Notes: generated by a model not told the origin, from the sequence alone. DNA of 64,000 bases from Acidobacteriota bacterium (GCA_014584705.1 JACTMJ010000008.1:62001-126000); one strand, 5' to 3'. Positions 27,760 through 40,231 are shown, counted from the stretch's first letter. Program-made: numbers and translations.

Positions 27760-28026
27760 CTAAACCTTAGGTTGAACAATTTCGGGCTCCCGCGGATCAG
27801 ATTCCCGATATCGGTTCTCCGAAACCTCGCGAAAAGCGTCGGCTAGCCCTGCCAATTCCAAAAGAACGGCGCGCGGGAAAAGAGGAGGCGGTTCCACGCC
27901 GGCGGGAATCTCAAGGCTCGTGATTGTGCGCGGATCCACGGAACTCCCAGCCAATTGCAAATGTAGCATACTGGCTCCAACGCCACCACACCCGCGCAAA
28001 CAATTGTAAACAGAAACTTTTTCCAT
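27760..28026 (-). CDS. Small open frame just upstream of mreB, uncertain
   Basis: 88 residues from the ATG at 28024-28026 (69 from the ATG at 27967-27969). It ends nine bases before the mreB start codon on the same strand. The C-terminal half has ordinary, acidic, protein-like composition (IPAGVEPPPLFPRAVLLELA, FREVSENRYRESDPREPE) and codon use that fits the neighbours. No family, signal peptide or membrane segment is recognised, and a second frame across the same DNA is also open for 63 codons. It may be a real short gene leading the mre operon or a leader without coding role. Confidence 0.35.
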   Translation of the reverse strand: MEKVSVYNCLRGCGGVGASMLHLQLAGSSVDPRTITSLEIPAGVEPPPLFPRAVLLELAGLADAFREVSENRYRESDPREPEIVQPKV

Positions 28027-28144
28027 CGCGGCACGGCCGAATTTGCACTCGCGGCCAGGCGAACCCAGGCCAGGGCCGGGGTTGGCTTCGCAAGAGCAAT
28101 CGCTTTTTTGAAATAGTAGAAAAACAGGAGCTTCGAGGACGATT

Positions 28145-29740
28145 GTGGCGAAAGGCGCGGCGACCAACGGATTTTTTGATCTTGTGATCGTGGGTGGCGG
28201 CATTATCGGAGCCGGAGTGGCTCGAGACGCGGCCCGGCGCGGCTTGCGCGCCGTCCTCCTTGAAAAGAACGATTTCGGCTCGGGAACGACGGCCGGGTCC
28301 ACGCGCCTGATTCACGGCGGTCTGCGCTATCTCGAAATGCTCGATTTTGGCCTTGTGCGGATGGACCTGCGGGAGCGGGAAACACTCCTTCACATTGCTC
28401 CCCACCTGGTGAAGCCGCTTCGCTTTCACCTGCCCTATTTCAACGCAAGCTGGTTCTATCGCACCAAGATGAAGATCGGCTTGGGTCTGTATGACCTGCT
28501 CAGCTACGACAAGAGCCTGCCCAATCGGCGATATGTTCCGGTCGCGGAAATCGCTTCCAGTGAGCCTGCCTTGCGCCGCGAGGGATTGCGCGGAGCAAGC
28601 ACCTACTATGACGCCCAGGTGAACATGCCGGAGCGGCTTTGTCTGGAGAACGTTCTCGATGCGGAGCAGCACGGCTGCACCGTCAGAAACGGCGTGGAGG
28701 TAACGGGAGCGCTTCACGAGAACGGGCGAGTGGCAGGAGTATGCATCCGCAATGAAGCGGGCGAAAGCGAAGAGATTCGCGCCAGACTGGTCTGCAACAC
28801 GAGCGGCCCCTGGTTCGATGGCGTGGCCGCGCGCTTGCAGCCGGAATCACCGCGCCGGGTGCGCATGACGAAAGGGGTTCACCTGGCCCTTGAACCGCTC
28901 AACCACGAGGCCTGGGTGCTGTTTTCGCCGGTCGACCGGCGACTCTTCTTCATGATTCCCTGGATGGGAATGAGCTGGCTCGGAACCACCGATACCGATT
29001 TCGACGGTGATCCCGCCGACGTCGCGGCGACGCCCGCCGATGTCGAGTACCTGCTGAAATCGGCCGAGTATTATTTCCCCGCCGTTCGCAAGCAGACGCT
29101 TCGTTTTACGAATGCGGGTGTGCGCGCGCTCGTTACCCATCCCGGTAAGGAATCCGCCGTTTCCCGTTCGCACCAACTGGTTGATGGAGAGCGCCAGGGC
29201 GCGCCGGGGTTGGTTTCGGTGGTGGGCGGCAAGATCACCGGATATCGGGCCATTGCAGAGGAAACAACGGATCTGATCGTCAAGCGTTTAGGCAAGGGCG
29301 GGGCATGCGATACGGCCTCTTCGCCGCTGCCGGGGGCCGTGAACGGGGAAGCCGCCGGGCGCTGCGCGAAGGAAGCGATGGAGGCCGGAATAGCCGCGGA
29401 TTCCGCCGCGGCGCTGCTGCCTCTCTATGGCGCCCGGCTCACCGAACTCACCGCTTTCTGCCGCCGGGATGCTTCGCTCGCCGAAAAGATCCATCCGGAC
29501 TATCCGGAGATTCGCGGGCAAGTAGGTCTGGCGATTGACCAGGAGCATTGCCGCAATCTCGACGATTTCCTTGCGCGCCGCACCGCGCTCGCGTTTTCAC
29601 CGGACCAGGGCCGGAAGGCCTTGGAAGCGGTTGTCTCCCTCATGGCGGCGAGACTAGGCTGGGATGCGGGCGAAACCAGCCGGCAGCGGGCACGCTGGGA
29701 TGCGTACCTGAGTCGAACCTCTGGCGCGGGCAAGGCATAG
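28145..29740 (+). CDS. glpD: Aerobic glycerol-3-phosphate dehydrogenase
   Basis: 531 residues. The enzyme oxidises sn-glycerol 3-phosphate to dihydroxyacetone phosphate with FAD and passes electrons to quinones at the inner membrane. Seen: N-terminal FAD fold DLVIVGGGIIGAGVARDAARRG, then GTTAGSTRLIHGGLRYLE, the YYDAQVNMPER segment, FFMIPWMGMSWLGTTDTD, VVGGKITGYR and a C-terminal cap. The start is GTG at 28145; no upstream in-frame ATG is available. It diverges from the mreB cluster across about 120 bases and converges with the MBOAT gene. No glpF or glpK is nearby. Confidence 0.96.
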   Translation: MAKGAATNGFFDLVIVGGGIIGAGVARDAARRGLRAVLLEKNDFGSGTTAGSTRLIHGGLRYLEMLDFGLVRMDLRERETLLHIAPHLVKPLRFHLPYFNASWFYRTKMKIGLGLYDLLSYDKSLPNRRYVPVAEIASSEPALRREGLRGASTYYDAQVNMPERLCLENVLDAEQHGCTVRNGVEVTGALHENGRVAGVCIRNEAGESEEIRARLVCNTSGPWFDGVAARLQPESPRRVRMTKGVHLALEPLNHEAWVLFSPVDRRLFFMIPWMGMSWLGTTDTDFDGDPADVAATPADVEYLLKSAEYYFPAVRKQTLRFTNAGVRALVTHPGKESAVSRSHQLVDGERQGAPGLVSVVGGKITGYRAIAEETTDLIVKRLGKGGACDTASSPLPGAVNGEAAGRCAKEAMEAGIAADSAAALLPLYGARLTELTAFCRRDASLAEKIHPDYPEIRGQVGLAIDQEHCRNLDDFLARRTALAFSPDQGRKALEAVVSLMAARLGWDAGETSRQRARWDAYLSRTSGAGKA

Positions 29741-29759
29741 GTCCAAAGCCGCCAGACGC

Positions 29760-31172
29760 TCAGAAACGGAAGTAGAGGAACGGCACCGCATTCGGAACTC
29801 GAAAGACGGATGCCAGCGAGAGCAGCAGGAGCAGCCACGCCACCCCTGCCGGATGCCAAGGCCGCCCTTCCATCGTTCGCAGCAGCGGCCCATGAAGGGC
29901 CTTCCAATGGAAGAGCCAGAATCCCGCCAACAGGATTGCCACCAGCAATTGCTGCTCGCTGAGCGTGGCCAGCGCGGGCATCGCCCAGCCCCCGTCCGCG
30001 AGGCTTGCGAACACCAGTTCCGCTTGCGAGAGGCTTTCCGCCCGGAAGAAGACCCAGCTGATGGCCGTGAGCGCCTGCATCATCGCCACGGCGGCCACGG
30101 TCATCGCCCAACCAGGGACTGGTGAGGACTTCCACCATCGTTCCAGGTGCGCCTGCATCAGCCGGTAGACCAACACGAGCGCTCCCCAGTAGATTCCCCA
30201 GACGGCGAACGGCAGAGTGCTCCCATGCCAGAGGCCGCAGACGAGCATCGTAAGAAGCAATCCTCCATAAACCGGCAGCGCACCGCGGCGGCGGATGCCC
30301 GGCAGCGCCAGATACACGTAGTCCCGCAGCCATTGGGAGAGCGTGATGTGCCAGCGCCGCCAGAACTCCGCCGGATTTGTGGCCAGGTACGGCCATTGGA
30401 AGTTCCGGGGTAGCCGGATGCCCAGCAGAAGTCCGCTGGCCAGCGCCATGTCGGTGTAGCCGGCGAAGTCGCAATAGATCTGGACGGAATAAGCCAGCAC
30501 TCCGAATAGCGCCAGGGTGCCCGTAGTCTCCGGAGCGGCATAAAGGCTGTTCGCCACCAATGCCGCGTTATCCGCGATCACCACCTTCTTGAACACTCCA
30601 TGCGTAAACAGCAGCGCCGCCTGCCAGAGAACGCCTGCGTCCGGCCTCACGTGCCGGGATTTTGGGAAGAAATCGTCATAGCGCAGAATAGGTCCCGCGC
30701 TCAGCTTCGGGAAGAACGAAAAGAACAGCAGAAAGCGAAGCAGCGGTGGCCGCTCGGGGATGTCACCCCGGGCGCAATCCACTACCCAGGCGATGGCCTG
30801 CAGCGCATAGAAGCTGAGCCCCACGGGCATTGTCCAGGATGCGGGATCCTGCCAATTGCTGCTGGCGCCTCCTATCGAAAGCCACTGGCTGCCGTACTTG
30901 AAAAGCAGCAGCGGGGCGAGGGCCAGGGTGATTCCAAGCCCGCTTGCGACCCTGCGCAAACCCTTGCCCTTGGCGCTGCGCGCCGCGTTGCCGCAGAACC
31001 AGGCGGCCGCGCTTACGCCCAGAAGCAGGAGCGGGTACCACCATGCCGCCAAACTATAAAAGAAATAGCTCGCTAGAATCAAAGCAGCCGTAGCGCCGCG
31101 CTTGCGCAACAGTGTGGCCACCGTCCACGCGGCCAGAAGGAACACGACATAGGCGAAGGAGTCAAACGCCAT
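29760..31172 (-). CDS. MBOAT-family membrane O-acyltransferase (AlgI-like)
   Basis: 470 residues with about ten to twelve membrane segments. The family core is clear: FLLFFSFFPKLSAGPILRYDD, SVQIYCDFAGYTDMALA, NFQWPYLATNPAEFWRRWHITL and the catalytic histidine His316 in CGLWHGSTLPFAVWG. Such proteins move acetyl groups from the cytoplasm across the inner membrane for O-acetylation of alginate, cellulose or wall polymers. Its start overlaps the SGNH-like gene by 11 bases, so the two form a functional pair. No polymer synthase is adjacent, so the acetylated glycan cannot be named. Confidence 0.94.
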   Translation of the reverse strand: MAFDSFAYVVFLLAAWTVATLLRKRGATAALILASYFFYSLAAWWYPLLLLGVSAAAWFCGNAARSAKGKGLRRVASGLGITLALAPLLLFKYGSQWLSIGGASSNWQDPASWTMPVGLSFYALQAIAWVVDCARGDIPERPPLLRFLLFFSFFPKLSAGPILRYDDFFPKSRHVRPDAGVLWQAALLFTHGVFKKVVIADNAALVANSLYAAPETTGTLALFGVLAYSVQIYCDFAGYTDMALASGLLLGIRLPRNFQWPYLATNPAEFWRRWHITLSQWLRDYVYLALPGIRRRGALPVYGGLLLTMLVCGLWHGSTLPFAVWGIYWGALVLVYRLMQAHLERWWKSSPVPGWAMTVAAVAMMQALTAISWVFFRAESLSQAELVFASLADGGWAMPALATLSEQQLLVAILLAGFWLFHWKALHGPLLRTMEGRPWHPAGVAWLLLLLSLASVFRVPNAVPFLYFRF

Positions 31173-32262
31173 CGGAATGGCCCGCCCCTTCTATGGCTTC
31201 CAAAATCGATTCCGTAAAGCGCCCTGCGCCCTTGTGGTTAAAGTGCACGGTGTCCATGAAGTCCGTGCAATCGGTGTTGAGAGCGGGTGCAAGTTCCGTA
31301 CCGGGAGTCTCGCTCACAATCGCGGCGATGGCATCTCGCATCTCGCGGCGAAATGGCGGAGGATACTGCGTGAAGCCGGGGTCGTAATAAGAAGCCGGTG
31401 CAACGATCACCTTCGGCGTCATCTCGCGCAGAAGCAGGAGCAAATGGCGGAAGCGGCGGAGTTCCCGGGCGTCCACGGCCATCGGGACACCCGCGCGTGC
31501 GTTGAGGCCGGCCAGCACCCGCTCAAACTCACCCAGGCGGGGGTCGGCGGCGGCGCGCAGCGCGGGCATTCGGTCCGCCAGCGTTGCAAGCGGCGTTGCA
31601 TCGCACGCGGAGAACGTGTTGCCGTTTTCCGCCATCGGCCCTTCCGCCTGCATGTCCGCAAGATGCGCCTGCAAAGCCTCCGTTTGCCGCCGGTGCAAGT
31701 TGGGTGAGAGTGCCGCGCTGCGGAGTTCACCGCTGTAGAGCATCGGGCGCAACAGCACCGGCCCCGCGTAGTTGACGTAATCGAGAGGCGTGGAAACGTG
31801 AGCGCCAAGACGTTCCAGATCCTTGGCGGAGAGGATAGGCTTTGCCAGTGCCAGATCATTTTCGAGAAAGTCGAAATCCTTGCGCTCACTGAAGTGTTCC
31901 GGAGCCGTGAGCAGGACGACCACCGCGGGACGCAGGCCCTGCTCCCGTGCCATCGTTGCCATCCGTTCCAGCAGAAACCAGTGCGCGCTAGGCACTCCGA
32001 GGTTGAGTGCGAAATGCGAGCGGGCTTTCTCGTTGAAAGCATTCACGAGAAAGCCTTCGCCGGCAATCGAGTTGCCGAACACCAGCACATTCGCCCTCGG
32101 ATGCAACTCGCACAGGCGCTTCCGGAAAAGCACTTGGGCGGAGCCGCTATCAATTGAGATCAGCGCCCCGGCGGCGGGGCCCCAGAACCAGGCCACGCCC
32201 GCGAGGCATGCCGCCAGCAGAGCGAGATTCAGGGTCCATCCGGGAGCGTGCCGCTTCGCCAT
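31162..32262 (-). CDS. SGNH-like acetyltransferase partner of the MBOAT protein
   Basis: 366 residues. An N-terminal membrane segment (about 11-33) anchors a periplasmic domain. The SGNH hydrolase hallmarks are visible: VLVFGNSIAGEG with the likely nucleophile Ser65, and DTVHFNHKGAG with the catalytic Asp337 and His340. This pattern matches AlgJ/AlgX-, PatB- and DltD-type proteins that receive acetyl groups from an MBOAT protein and transfer them to sugar. The 11-base overlap with the MBOAT gene supports that role. It precedes the MBOAT gene in the transcript. The exact family is not settled. Confidence 0.83.
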   Translation of the reverse strand: MAKRHAPGWTLNLALLAACLAGVAWFWGPAAGALISIDSGSAQVLFRKRLCELHPRANVLVFGNSIAGEGFLVNAFNEKARSHFALNLGVPSAHWFLLERMATMAREQGLRPAVVVLLTAPEHFSERKDFDFLENDLALAKPILSAKDLERLGAHVSTPLDYVNYAGPVLLRPMLYSGELRSAALSPNLHRRQTEALQAHLADMQAEGPMAENGNTFSACDATPLATLADRMPALRAAADPRLGEFERVLAGLNARAGVPMAVDARELRRFRHLLLLLREMTPKVIVAPASYYDPGFTQYPPPFRREMRDAIAAIVSETPGTELAPALNTDCTDFMDTVHFNHKGAGRFTESILEAIEGAGHSDGV

Positions 32263-32338
32263 GCGCGTGAATCTCAGAGTCTACCAGACGGCCATTCGGA
32301 GGGATGCGCCAACCACGCAGCGGTCGACGGTCCGGCCT

Positions 32339-33937
32339 TCAAAGCGGGGCGAGAAAGCGCGTGGACGTGCCCGTCCACCAGCCGGCGCTCGCCATGCGCC
32401 CGGAGCGGTTATGCACCACGCGCGGCTGGATGAGGATCAGAACTTCCGAGTCTTCCTTGACGTTCGTGGTCTGACGGAAGAGCGCCCCAATGCCGGGCAT
32501 TTGGCTGAGCCCCGCGAGGCCGCTCAGGTTCCGCGCTTCCTCCTTCCGAAGCAGGCCGGCCACGGCGATCAACTGGCCGTTCTCCATCCGCAAGCGCGTC
32601 GTGGTTTCGCGATTGGAAAGCACGGGGATGCCGTTCGAACTCTCGCCGGTAAGCAGGGAGACGCTGACCGTGAGGTCCATCGTCACGGTGTCGCGCCAGA
32701 CGACGGGCTTCGCCTTTACCTGGAAACCGATCTGCTTGAAATCCACCTGCGGGAAGAAGACGGATGAGCCCGGTTGCTGCGTCGGGCCGGATAGAAAACT
32801 CGATTTCAGAATTGGATACTCCTGCCCGAGGCTCAGCGTGCTCTCCTTGCCGGAACTCCCGCGCACTTCCGCCCGGTAGATGGTCTTCGAATCGCTGCGG
32901 CTCATGAAGGCAACCGCTTCCGATGAGGCGATACCGATTCCCACAAGCGAAGCGCCCCCGCCGAAGCTGAGGTAGTTCAGGAACCCCTCGGCGGGCGATA
33001 TCTGATTGTTCAGCCAGGTCGTGAAGACGCGCACCGGAAACGAAGTGGGCAGGTTCAGGCCGAACCGGTCCATGGCGCGCCGCGTCACCTCGCGGAACTC
33101 CACTTCCAGCACCACGTCCTGCGGGTATCCGAACAGTTCCTCGCACAGTGCCTGGGCGGCCAGCACCTTGGCGTAGCGGTCCCGGATGAGCAGCAATCGG
33201 CGAGAGGCGTCCACCATCACCGTGCGGATCTCAAGAGCCTGCCGCACGGTATTCGCGATCTCGGTAGCGTCCTCGTTCGCGATCGCCTGCGGCAGCGGAA
33301 TCGCAATCGCCGCGGCGGGCTCGAATTGCGTCTGCATATTGGCGCTGTTCGTCGCCACCAGCAGCAGGTTCCCGGAAACGGGGATGGCGATGGTGTTCGT
33401 AACCAGTTCGAGCGCGTGGATCGCCTGACGATAGTTCGCCCCGTCCAGATTCAGCCGCACCGGGGCCGCTTCCTGCACGCTCTCGTCGAATACGGCGTCC
33501 AGCCCGTAGCCCTTGAGCACCGTTTCCCAAAGCTTCCTGGCCGTTGCGGCCTCGTTGATGTCCCGCACGGCATCCGTCGCCTCCAGGCGGATGGGGGGAA
33601 GCGGACGGCGCGTGGCAGCGAGCGTCTCCGCGTCGATGCTGCCGAGGAGAGCCTCCTCCTGACCGCGGGCCTCCGTCGGCGGCGCTTCCGGAGTGCGGGA
33701 AGCGGACGGGCCGAAGCGGACCTGCTCATTGCTGGCTGCCGCGGCCAGCATCGCCCGGCTCTGCCGGCTGTAGGTGCTGTAGGGCGAAAGTTGCGCGGCG
33801 CGAGAGTAGAGGGAGAATGCGCGCACGTAGTCGCCGGCGCGGGCGGCCTTGGCCGCGTCGCGCGCCAGGCGTTCCGCCTCTCCGGCCAGGCAGCAGCCCG
33901 CCAGAACGAAAAGCAGAATCAGCGCGCGCATAGCCAC
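32339..33937 (-). CDS. Solitary secretin (GspD/PilQ-like outer-membrane pore)
   Basis: 532 residues. After a signal peptide (ALILLFVLAGCCLAGE) there are TPR-like helices (DYVRAFSLYSRAAQLSP), then small secretin N domains (about 150-260, with LRTLLLI-type strands such as RRLLLIRDRYAKVLAA) and the C-terminal secretin domain: VVLEVEFREVTRRAMDRFGL, a glycine-rich gate region, GQEYPILKSSF, FKQIGFQVKAKP, and ending in SEVLILIQPRVV. Secretins make the outer-membrane ring of type II secretion and type IV pili. No other secretion gene is nearby, so the partner system is elsewhere. ATGs two codons apart are possible at the start. Confidence 0.9.
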   Translation of the reverse strand: MAMRALILLFVLAGCCLAGEAERLARDAAKAARAGDYVRAFSLYSRAAQLSPYSTYSRQSRAMLAAAASNEQVRFGPSASRTPEAPPTEARGQEEALLGSIDAETLAATRRPLPPIRLEATDAVRDINEAATARKLWETVLKGYGLDAVFDESVQEAAPVRLNLDGANYRQAIHALELVTNTIAIPVSGNLLLVATNSANMQTQFEPAAAIAIPLPQAIANEDATEIANTVRQALEIRTVMVDASRRLLLIRDRYAKVLAAQALCEELFGYPQDVVLEVEFREVTRRAMDRFGLNLPTSFPVRVFTTWLNNQISPAEGFLNYLSFGGGASLVGIGIASSEAVAFMSRSDSKTIYRAEVRGSSGKESTLSLGQEYPILKSSFLSGPTQQPGSSVFFPQVDFKQIGFQVKAKPVVWRDTVTMDLTVSVSLLTGESSNGIPVLSNRETTTRLRMENGQLIAVAGLLRKEEARNLSGLAGLSQMPGIGALFRQTTNVKEDSEVLILIQPRVVHNRSGRMASAGWWTGTSTRFLAPL

Positions 33938-34023
33938 TCTAGAATTGACGCGCCCGGGCCTCGCGGCGTGCAGGAAGATCCTCGAATTGCCAATCCGCCC
34001 CGAAACCAGCCACCATAGTCGGC

Positions 34024-35898
34024 ATGGGCTTTCGTGTTCCCGCTCGGTGCAGATGGCTGATGCTGCTGGCGTTTTTCCTCGTGTTGCGGCCGGGCCTTCA
34101 GCCGCTGCGGGCGCAATTCTGGGATGTGATTCCTCCGGCCGATCTCGGCAAGATCGGCCTGGATGCGTTTGCCGACAACGAACTGGATCTTCCCTACTAC
34201 GTGGCGCACTTCCACGAACTGGCCACTTCCATTGAGCGGGATGGGCCGAACCGCGGGTTCATCGTCGCGCCCGTCTGGGGCAAGCTGGAGGAGAACAAGC
34301 CGTACAACGCGCGGGTGATGGAGAACATCCTCTCGCTAGCGTTTTTCTACACGCAGAACCGGCCCTGGAACCCGTTCTATAACTCGCCGCAATTGCGCTT
34401 CCGGCTGGAGGCGGCACTGAGCTTCTGGCTGAGCAGGCAGAGCCCGGAAGGGATGTTCAGCGAGCATGGGGAGAAGCAATGGAGCCTAGGCGCCACCGCA
34501 TCCGCCACCAAGTTCATGGGGGAGACCCTTCACTACCTCAAGGACGGTCCCGCCCTGAACGAAGACCTCTTGCAGCAGGTTGCGCAAGCGGACCGCAAGG
34601 CCATTCTGGCACTGCTCTATGGGGCGGAACTCTACGAAGAAGGCAAGCAGTTCACCGGTGCCTACTCCGATCTTTGGGCCGGTGCGCTCGCCTATCTGGA
34701 CCTGCATCCGGACGACGAGATTCGCAAGACCCTGGAGACCCGCCTCATATCGAGCCTGCGCGATTTCCAGAATCCCGTTGGCTACTTCTACGAGGCGGGC
34801 GGCCCCGACTTCGGGTCCAACCTCGGCGTGCAATCTAGCAGCATCCGCATGGCCTGGAACTACGCGCGCGGCACGTCTCTCGAAAAGTATTTCCTGGAGC
34901 CGTTGCGGGAATACTACATCTGGCTGGTTTGGAACGTCGCGCTGGAGAACGACCGCGGCGGTTATTATTTGAACGCCGCCATCAGCACGACTTCCGAGAA
35001 GAGTTGGCTAGCGCTGGATGAAGGAATGCCCTATCGCAATGGCACTCCTCTTGCCGAGCAGATTCGCCTGGCGCGGGCGTTTGAACTGGATAAGGCCGCC
35101 TACGACAAGTGGCTCAAGTCTCGACGCCTGGTGCTCGCGCGCGCCTGGCCCAAGGTGCCGGACCTCGAAGTGGGGTCGCCCGAAGCGTACAGCCCCTACA
35201 CGTTCCTGCACCGGCGACATTACGACTGGAGAGCGGAGGAAGCCCTCTTTCGTGACGCGCTCACCACGCTTCCCTGCACGGATCCTCACCCGTTCAACCA
35301 CATCAAGAAAGAACCGGGCCGCAATGCGCTTTACTTTTTCGCCAATCGCCCCACGGCATATTACTTTGCTTTCGCGGCTGGCGAGGCAATCCGCCCCCGG
35401 CAGACCCTGGGCTTGACGATGCTTCGTTCGCAGCGCGACGGCCCTGTGATGCTGGGCCAGCCCGGCACCGGCGCGTTCGCCTGGGGCACGCGGCCAAAGG
35501 GCTCGGAGGACGTCTACGAATCGACGCGAGTGGCCCCCGTTTTCACCTCGGACAAGGTGGGCGTGGTCATCAAGGACGGGCCCAATTCGATGGCGGAAGG
35601 CGATGTCGTCCTGAGCTACCCCTTGGGCGCGGGGACGAAAACGATCACGCTGCGGAGAGACCGCATCGACGTGGAGATTCGCCACCCCGGCGCATTTATT
35701 GAGCAGCTTCCCTTGCTGCCCAAGGGCGGGCAGAGCGTGGACTTGAAAGGCTCCAGCGCGGGCTTTGATCGCTTCAAGGTCGAGTTTAAGGGAGCGAAGG
35801 CGAGCCTCGGCGAGAGCCGGGAAATCGACGGCCCTCGCAAGCTGCAACTCCTCTTGTTGGAAGCGGCCGGCACCCTGAGTTACTCGCTCCGGTTCTGA
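34024..35898 (+). CDS. Unrecognised secreted protein, possibly alpha-toroid plus beta-sandwich
   Basis: 624 residues. A signal peptide (WLMLLAFFLVLRPGLQPLRA, cleavage before QFWD) is followed by a helical, aromatic-rich region to about 400 (ENILSLAFFYTQNRPWNPFY, LRFRLEAALSFWLSRQSPEG) and a strand-rich C-terminal part (TKTITLRRDRIDVEIRHPG). The general plan of an alpha-alpha toroid plus beta-sandwich is like polysaccharide lyases or heparinase-like proteins, but no family motif is certain. The protein is exported. It diverges from the secretin gene across 86 bases and converges with glnD across 15 bases. Function unknown. Confidence 0.8.
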   Translation: MGFRVPARCRWLMLLAFFLVLRPGLQPLRAQFWDVIPPADLGKIGLDAFADNELDLPYYVAHFHELATSIERDGPNRGFIVAPVWGKLEENKPYNARVMENILSLAFFYTQNRPWNPFYNSPQLRFRLEAALSFWLSRQSPEGMFSEHGEKQWSLGATASATKFMGETLHYLKDGPALNEDLLQQVAQADRKAILALLYGAELYEEGKQFTGAYSDLWAGALAYLDLHPDDEIRKTLETRLISSLRDFQNPVGYFYEAGGPDFGSNLGVQSSSIRMAWNYARGTSLEKYFLEPLREYYIWLVWNVALENDRGGYYLNAAISTTSEKSWLALDEGMPYRNGTPLAEQIRLARAFELDKAAYDKWLKSRRLVLARAWPKVPDLEVGSPEAYSPYTFLHRRHYDWRAEEALFRDALTTLPCTDPHPFNHIKKEPGRNALYFFANRPTAYYFAFAAGEAIRPRQTLGLTMLRSQRDGPVMLGQPGTGAFAWGTRPKGSEDVYESTRVAPVFTSDKVGVVIKDGPNSMAEGDVVLSYPLGAGTKTITLRRDRIDVEIRHPGAFIEQLPLLPKGGQSVDLKGSSAGFDRFKVEFKGAKASLGESREIDGPRKLQLLLLEAAGTLSYSLRF

Positions 35899-35913
35899 AC
35901 GTGCTCCCCGGGG

Positions 35914-38752
<2,839 letters not shown>

Positions 38753-38827
38753 TTACGTTACCGTGGAACCTCCGCCGCCGGGCGGAAGGGTGCCGGGCTC
38801 GGGCCGTGACCGGTCCGCGTGGCCCGC

Positions 38828-40231
38828 CTACGATTCCAGATTGTATGCTTCTTCCCCGTGGAGGGCGATGTCGAGACCGTCGATTTCGTGCGATTCCGCC
38901 ACGCGCACACCCACAAGCGCGTCGCACACCTTCAGAATCACAAACGTCGCCACGGCGGCCAGGATGGCGGCGAGAAGGCTCCCGAGCAACTGGTTCACCG
39001 CCTGCATCGGGTTCCCCTCAAGCAATCCAAGCGCCGTCGCATTTCCGGCCGCATCCTTGTAGACCGTGTTCACGGCGGTTGTCGCGAATACGCCCGTGAG
39101 CAGCGCGCCCAGGAAGCCGCCCGCGCCGTGGATGCCGAAGGCGTCGAGCGCATCGTCGTAACCGAACTTCTTTTTCACCACCACCACCATCAGGTAGCAG
39201 AAGATCCCCGCCGCGAAGCCGATGATCATGCTCGCGTCCGGAGTCACGAACCCCGCGCCCGGAGTGATGGCCACCAGGCCGGCGACCGCGCCGGAGATGC
39301 CGCCGAGAACGCTCGGCCTTCCATCGCGCCACCATTCCATGAGGAGCCACCCCAGCGTCGCCGCCGCCGCGCCCAGATGCGTGGTCACGAAGGCGTTGGC
39401 GGCCAGCCCGGACGCCCCCAGTGCGCTGCCGGCGTTGAAGCCAAACCAGCCTACCCACAGGAGGCACGCGCCAATCAGGCTCAGCGTCAGGTTATGCGGT
39501 TTCATCGGCTCAACGCCGTAGCCCCGGCGCTTCCCCAGATAGAGAGCGCACACCAGGGCCGATACGCCGGAGGAGATATGCACCACCGTCCCGCCCGCGA
39601 AGTCGAGGCAGGGAATACCCGCCGGGCCGAATGCGTTCAGAAATCCGCCGCTTCCCCACACCATGTGGGCCAGCGGGAAATACACCAGCAGGCCCCATAA
39701 CACCGTGAAGAGAAGCATCGCGCTGAACTTCATGCGTTCGGCGAAGGCTCCGGAGATCAGAGCCGGCGTAATCACCGCGAACATCATCTGAAACACCATG
39801 AAGGTCAGGTGCGGCAAGGTCGCGGAGTAGGTGGCGTTCGGTTCCATACCCACGCCGCGCAGCATTGCGTATTCGAAACCGCCAAAGAACGAAGTTCCGG
39901 TGCCGAAGGCGATGCTGTAGCCCACCACCGCCCACAGAACGCTCATCACGGCCATCAGCGCGAAGCTGTGCATCATCGTGCTGAGCGCGTTTTTCCGGCG
40001 CACCAATCCGCCGTAGAAAAGCGCAAGCCCGGGGCCCGTCATCATCAGGACCAGGGCGGCGCTCACCAGGATCCAGGCGTTATCGGCGGAAGATTGCGCC
40101 GCGGCGGTGGCCGCTTCCACTGCCTTTAATCGCTGGTCCAGCGTATCCGCCTGCTGGCCGAAGCTCAGCAGGGGATACAGGCCCAAAATCGCCATCGGGA
40201 GGGCTGCTCGAAAGGTACTTTGTGTAGTCAT
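38828..40231 (-). CDS. amtB: Ammonium transporter AmtB
   Basis: 467 residues with a signal peptide-like start (LPMAILGLYPLLSFG) and eleven membrane segments. Family blocks: GPGLALFYGGLVRRKN, DFAGGTVVHISSGVSALVCA with the first channel histidine, and FGIHGAGGFLGALLTG with the second. The N-terminal part after the signal (about 25-55) is rich in Ala, Gln and Asp and coil-forming. Amt channels move ammonium into the cell and are gated by GlnK. It is the first gene of amtB-glnB-glnD, an arrangement seen in many bacteria, here with an unusual added glnD. No sigma-54 promoter was found upstream. Confidence 0.96.
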   Translation of the reverse strand: MTTQSTFRAALPMAILGLYPLLSFGQQADTLDQRLKAVEAATAAAQSSADNAWILVSAALVLMMTGPGLALFYGGLVRRKNALSTMMHSFALMAVMSVLWAVVGYSIAFGTGTSFFGGFEYAMLRGVGMEPNATYSATLPHLTFMVFQMMFAVITPALISGAFAERMKFSAMLLFTVLWGLLVYFPLAHMVWGSGGFLNAFGPAGIPCLDFAGGTVVHISSGVSALVCALYLGKRRGYGVEPMKPHNLTLSLIGACLLWVGWFGFNAGSALGASGLAANAFVTTHLGAAAATLGWLLMEWWRDGRPSVLGGISGAVAGLVAITPGAGFVTPDASMIIGFAAGIFCYLMVVVVKKKFGYDDALDAFGIHGAGGFLGALLTGVFATTAVNTVYKDAAGNATALGLLEGNPMQAVNQLLGSLLAAILAAVATFVILKVCDALVGVRVAESHEIDGLDIALHGEEAYNLES

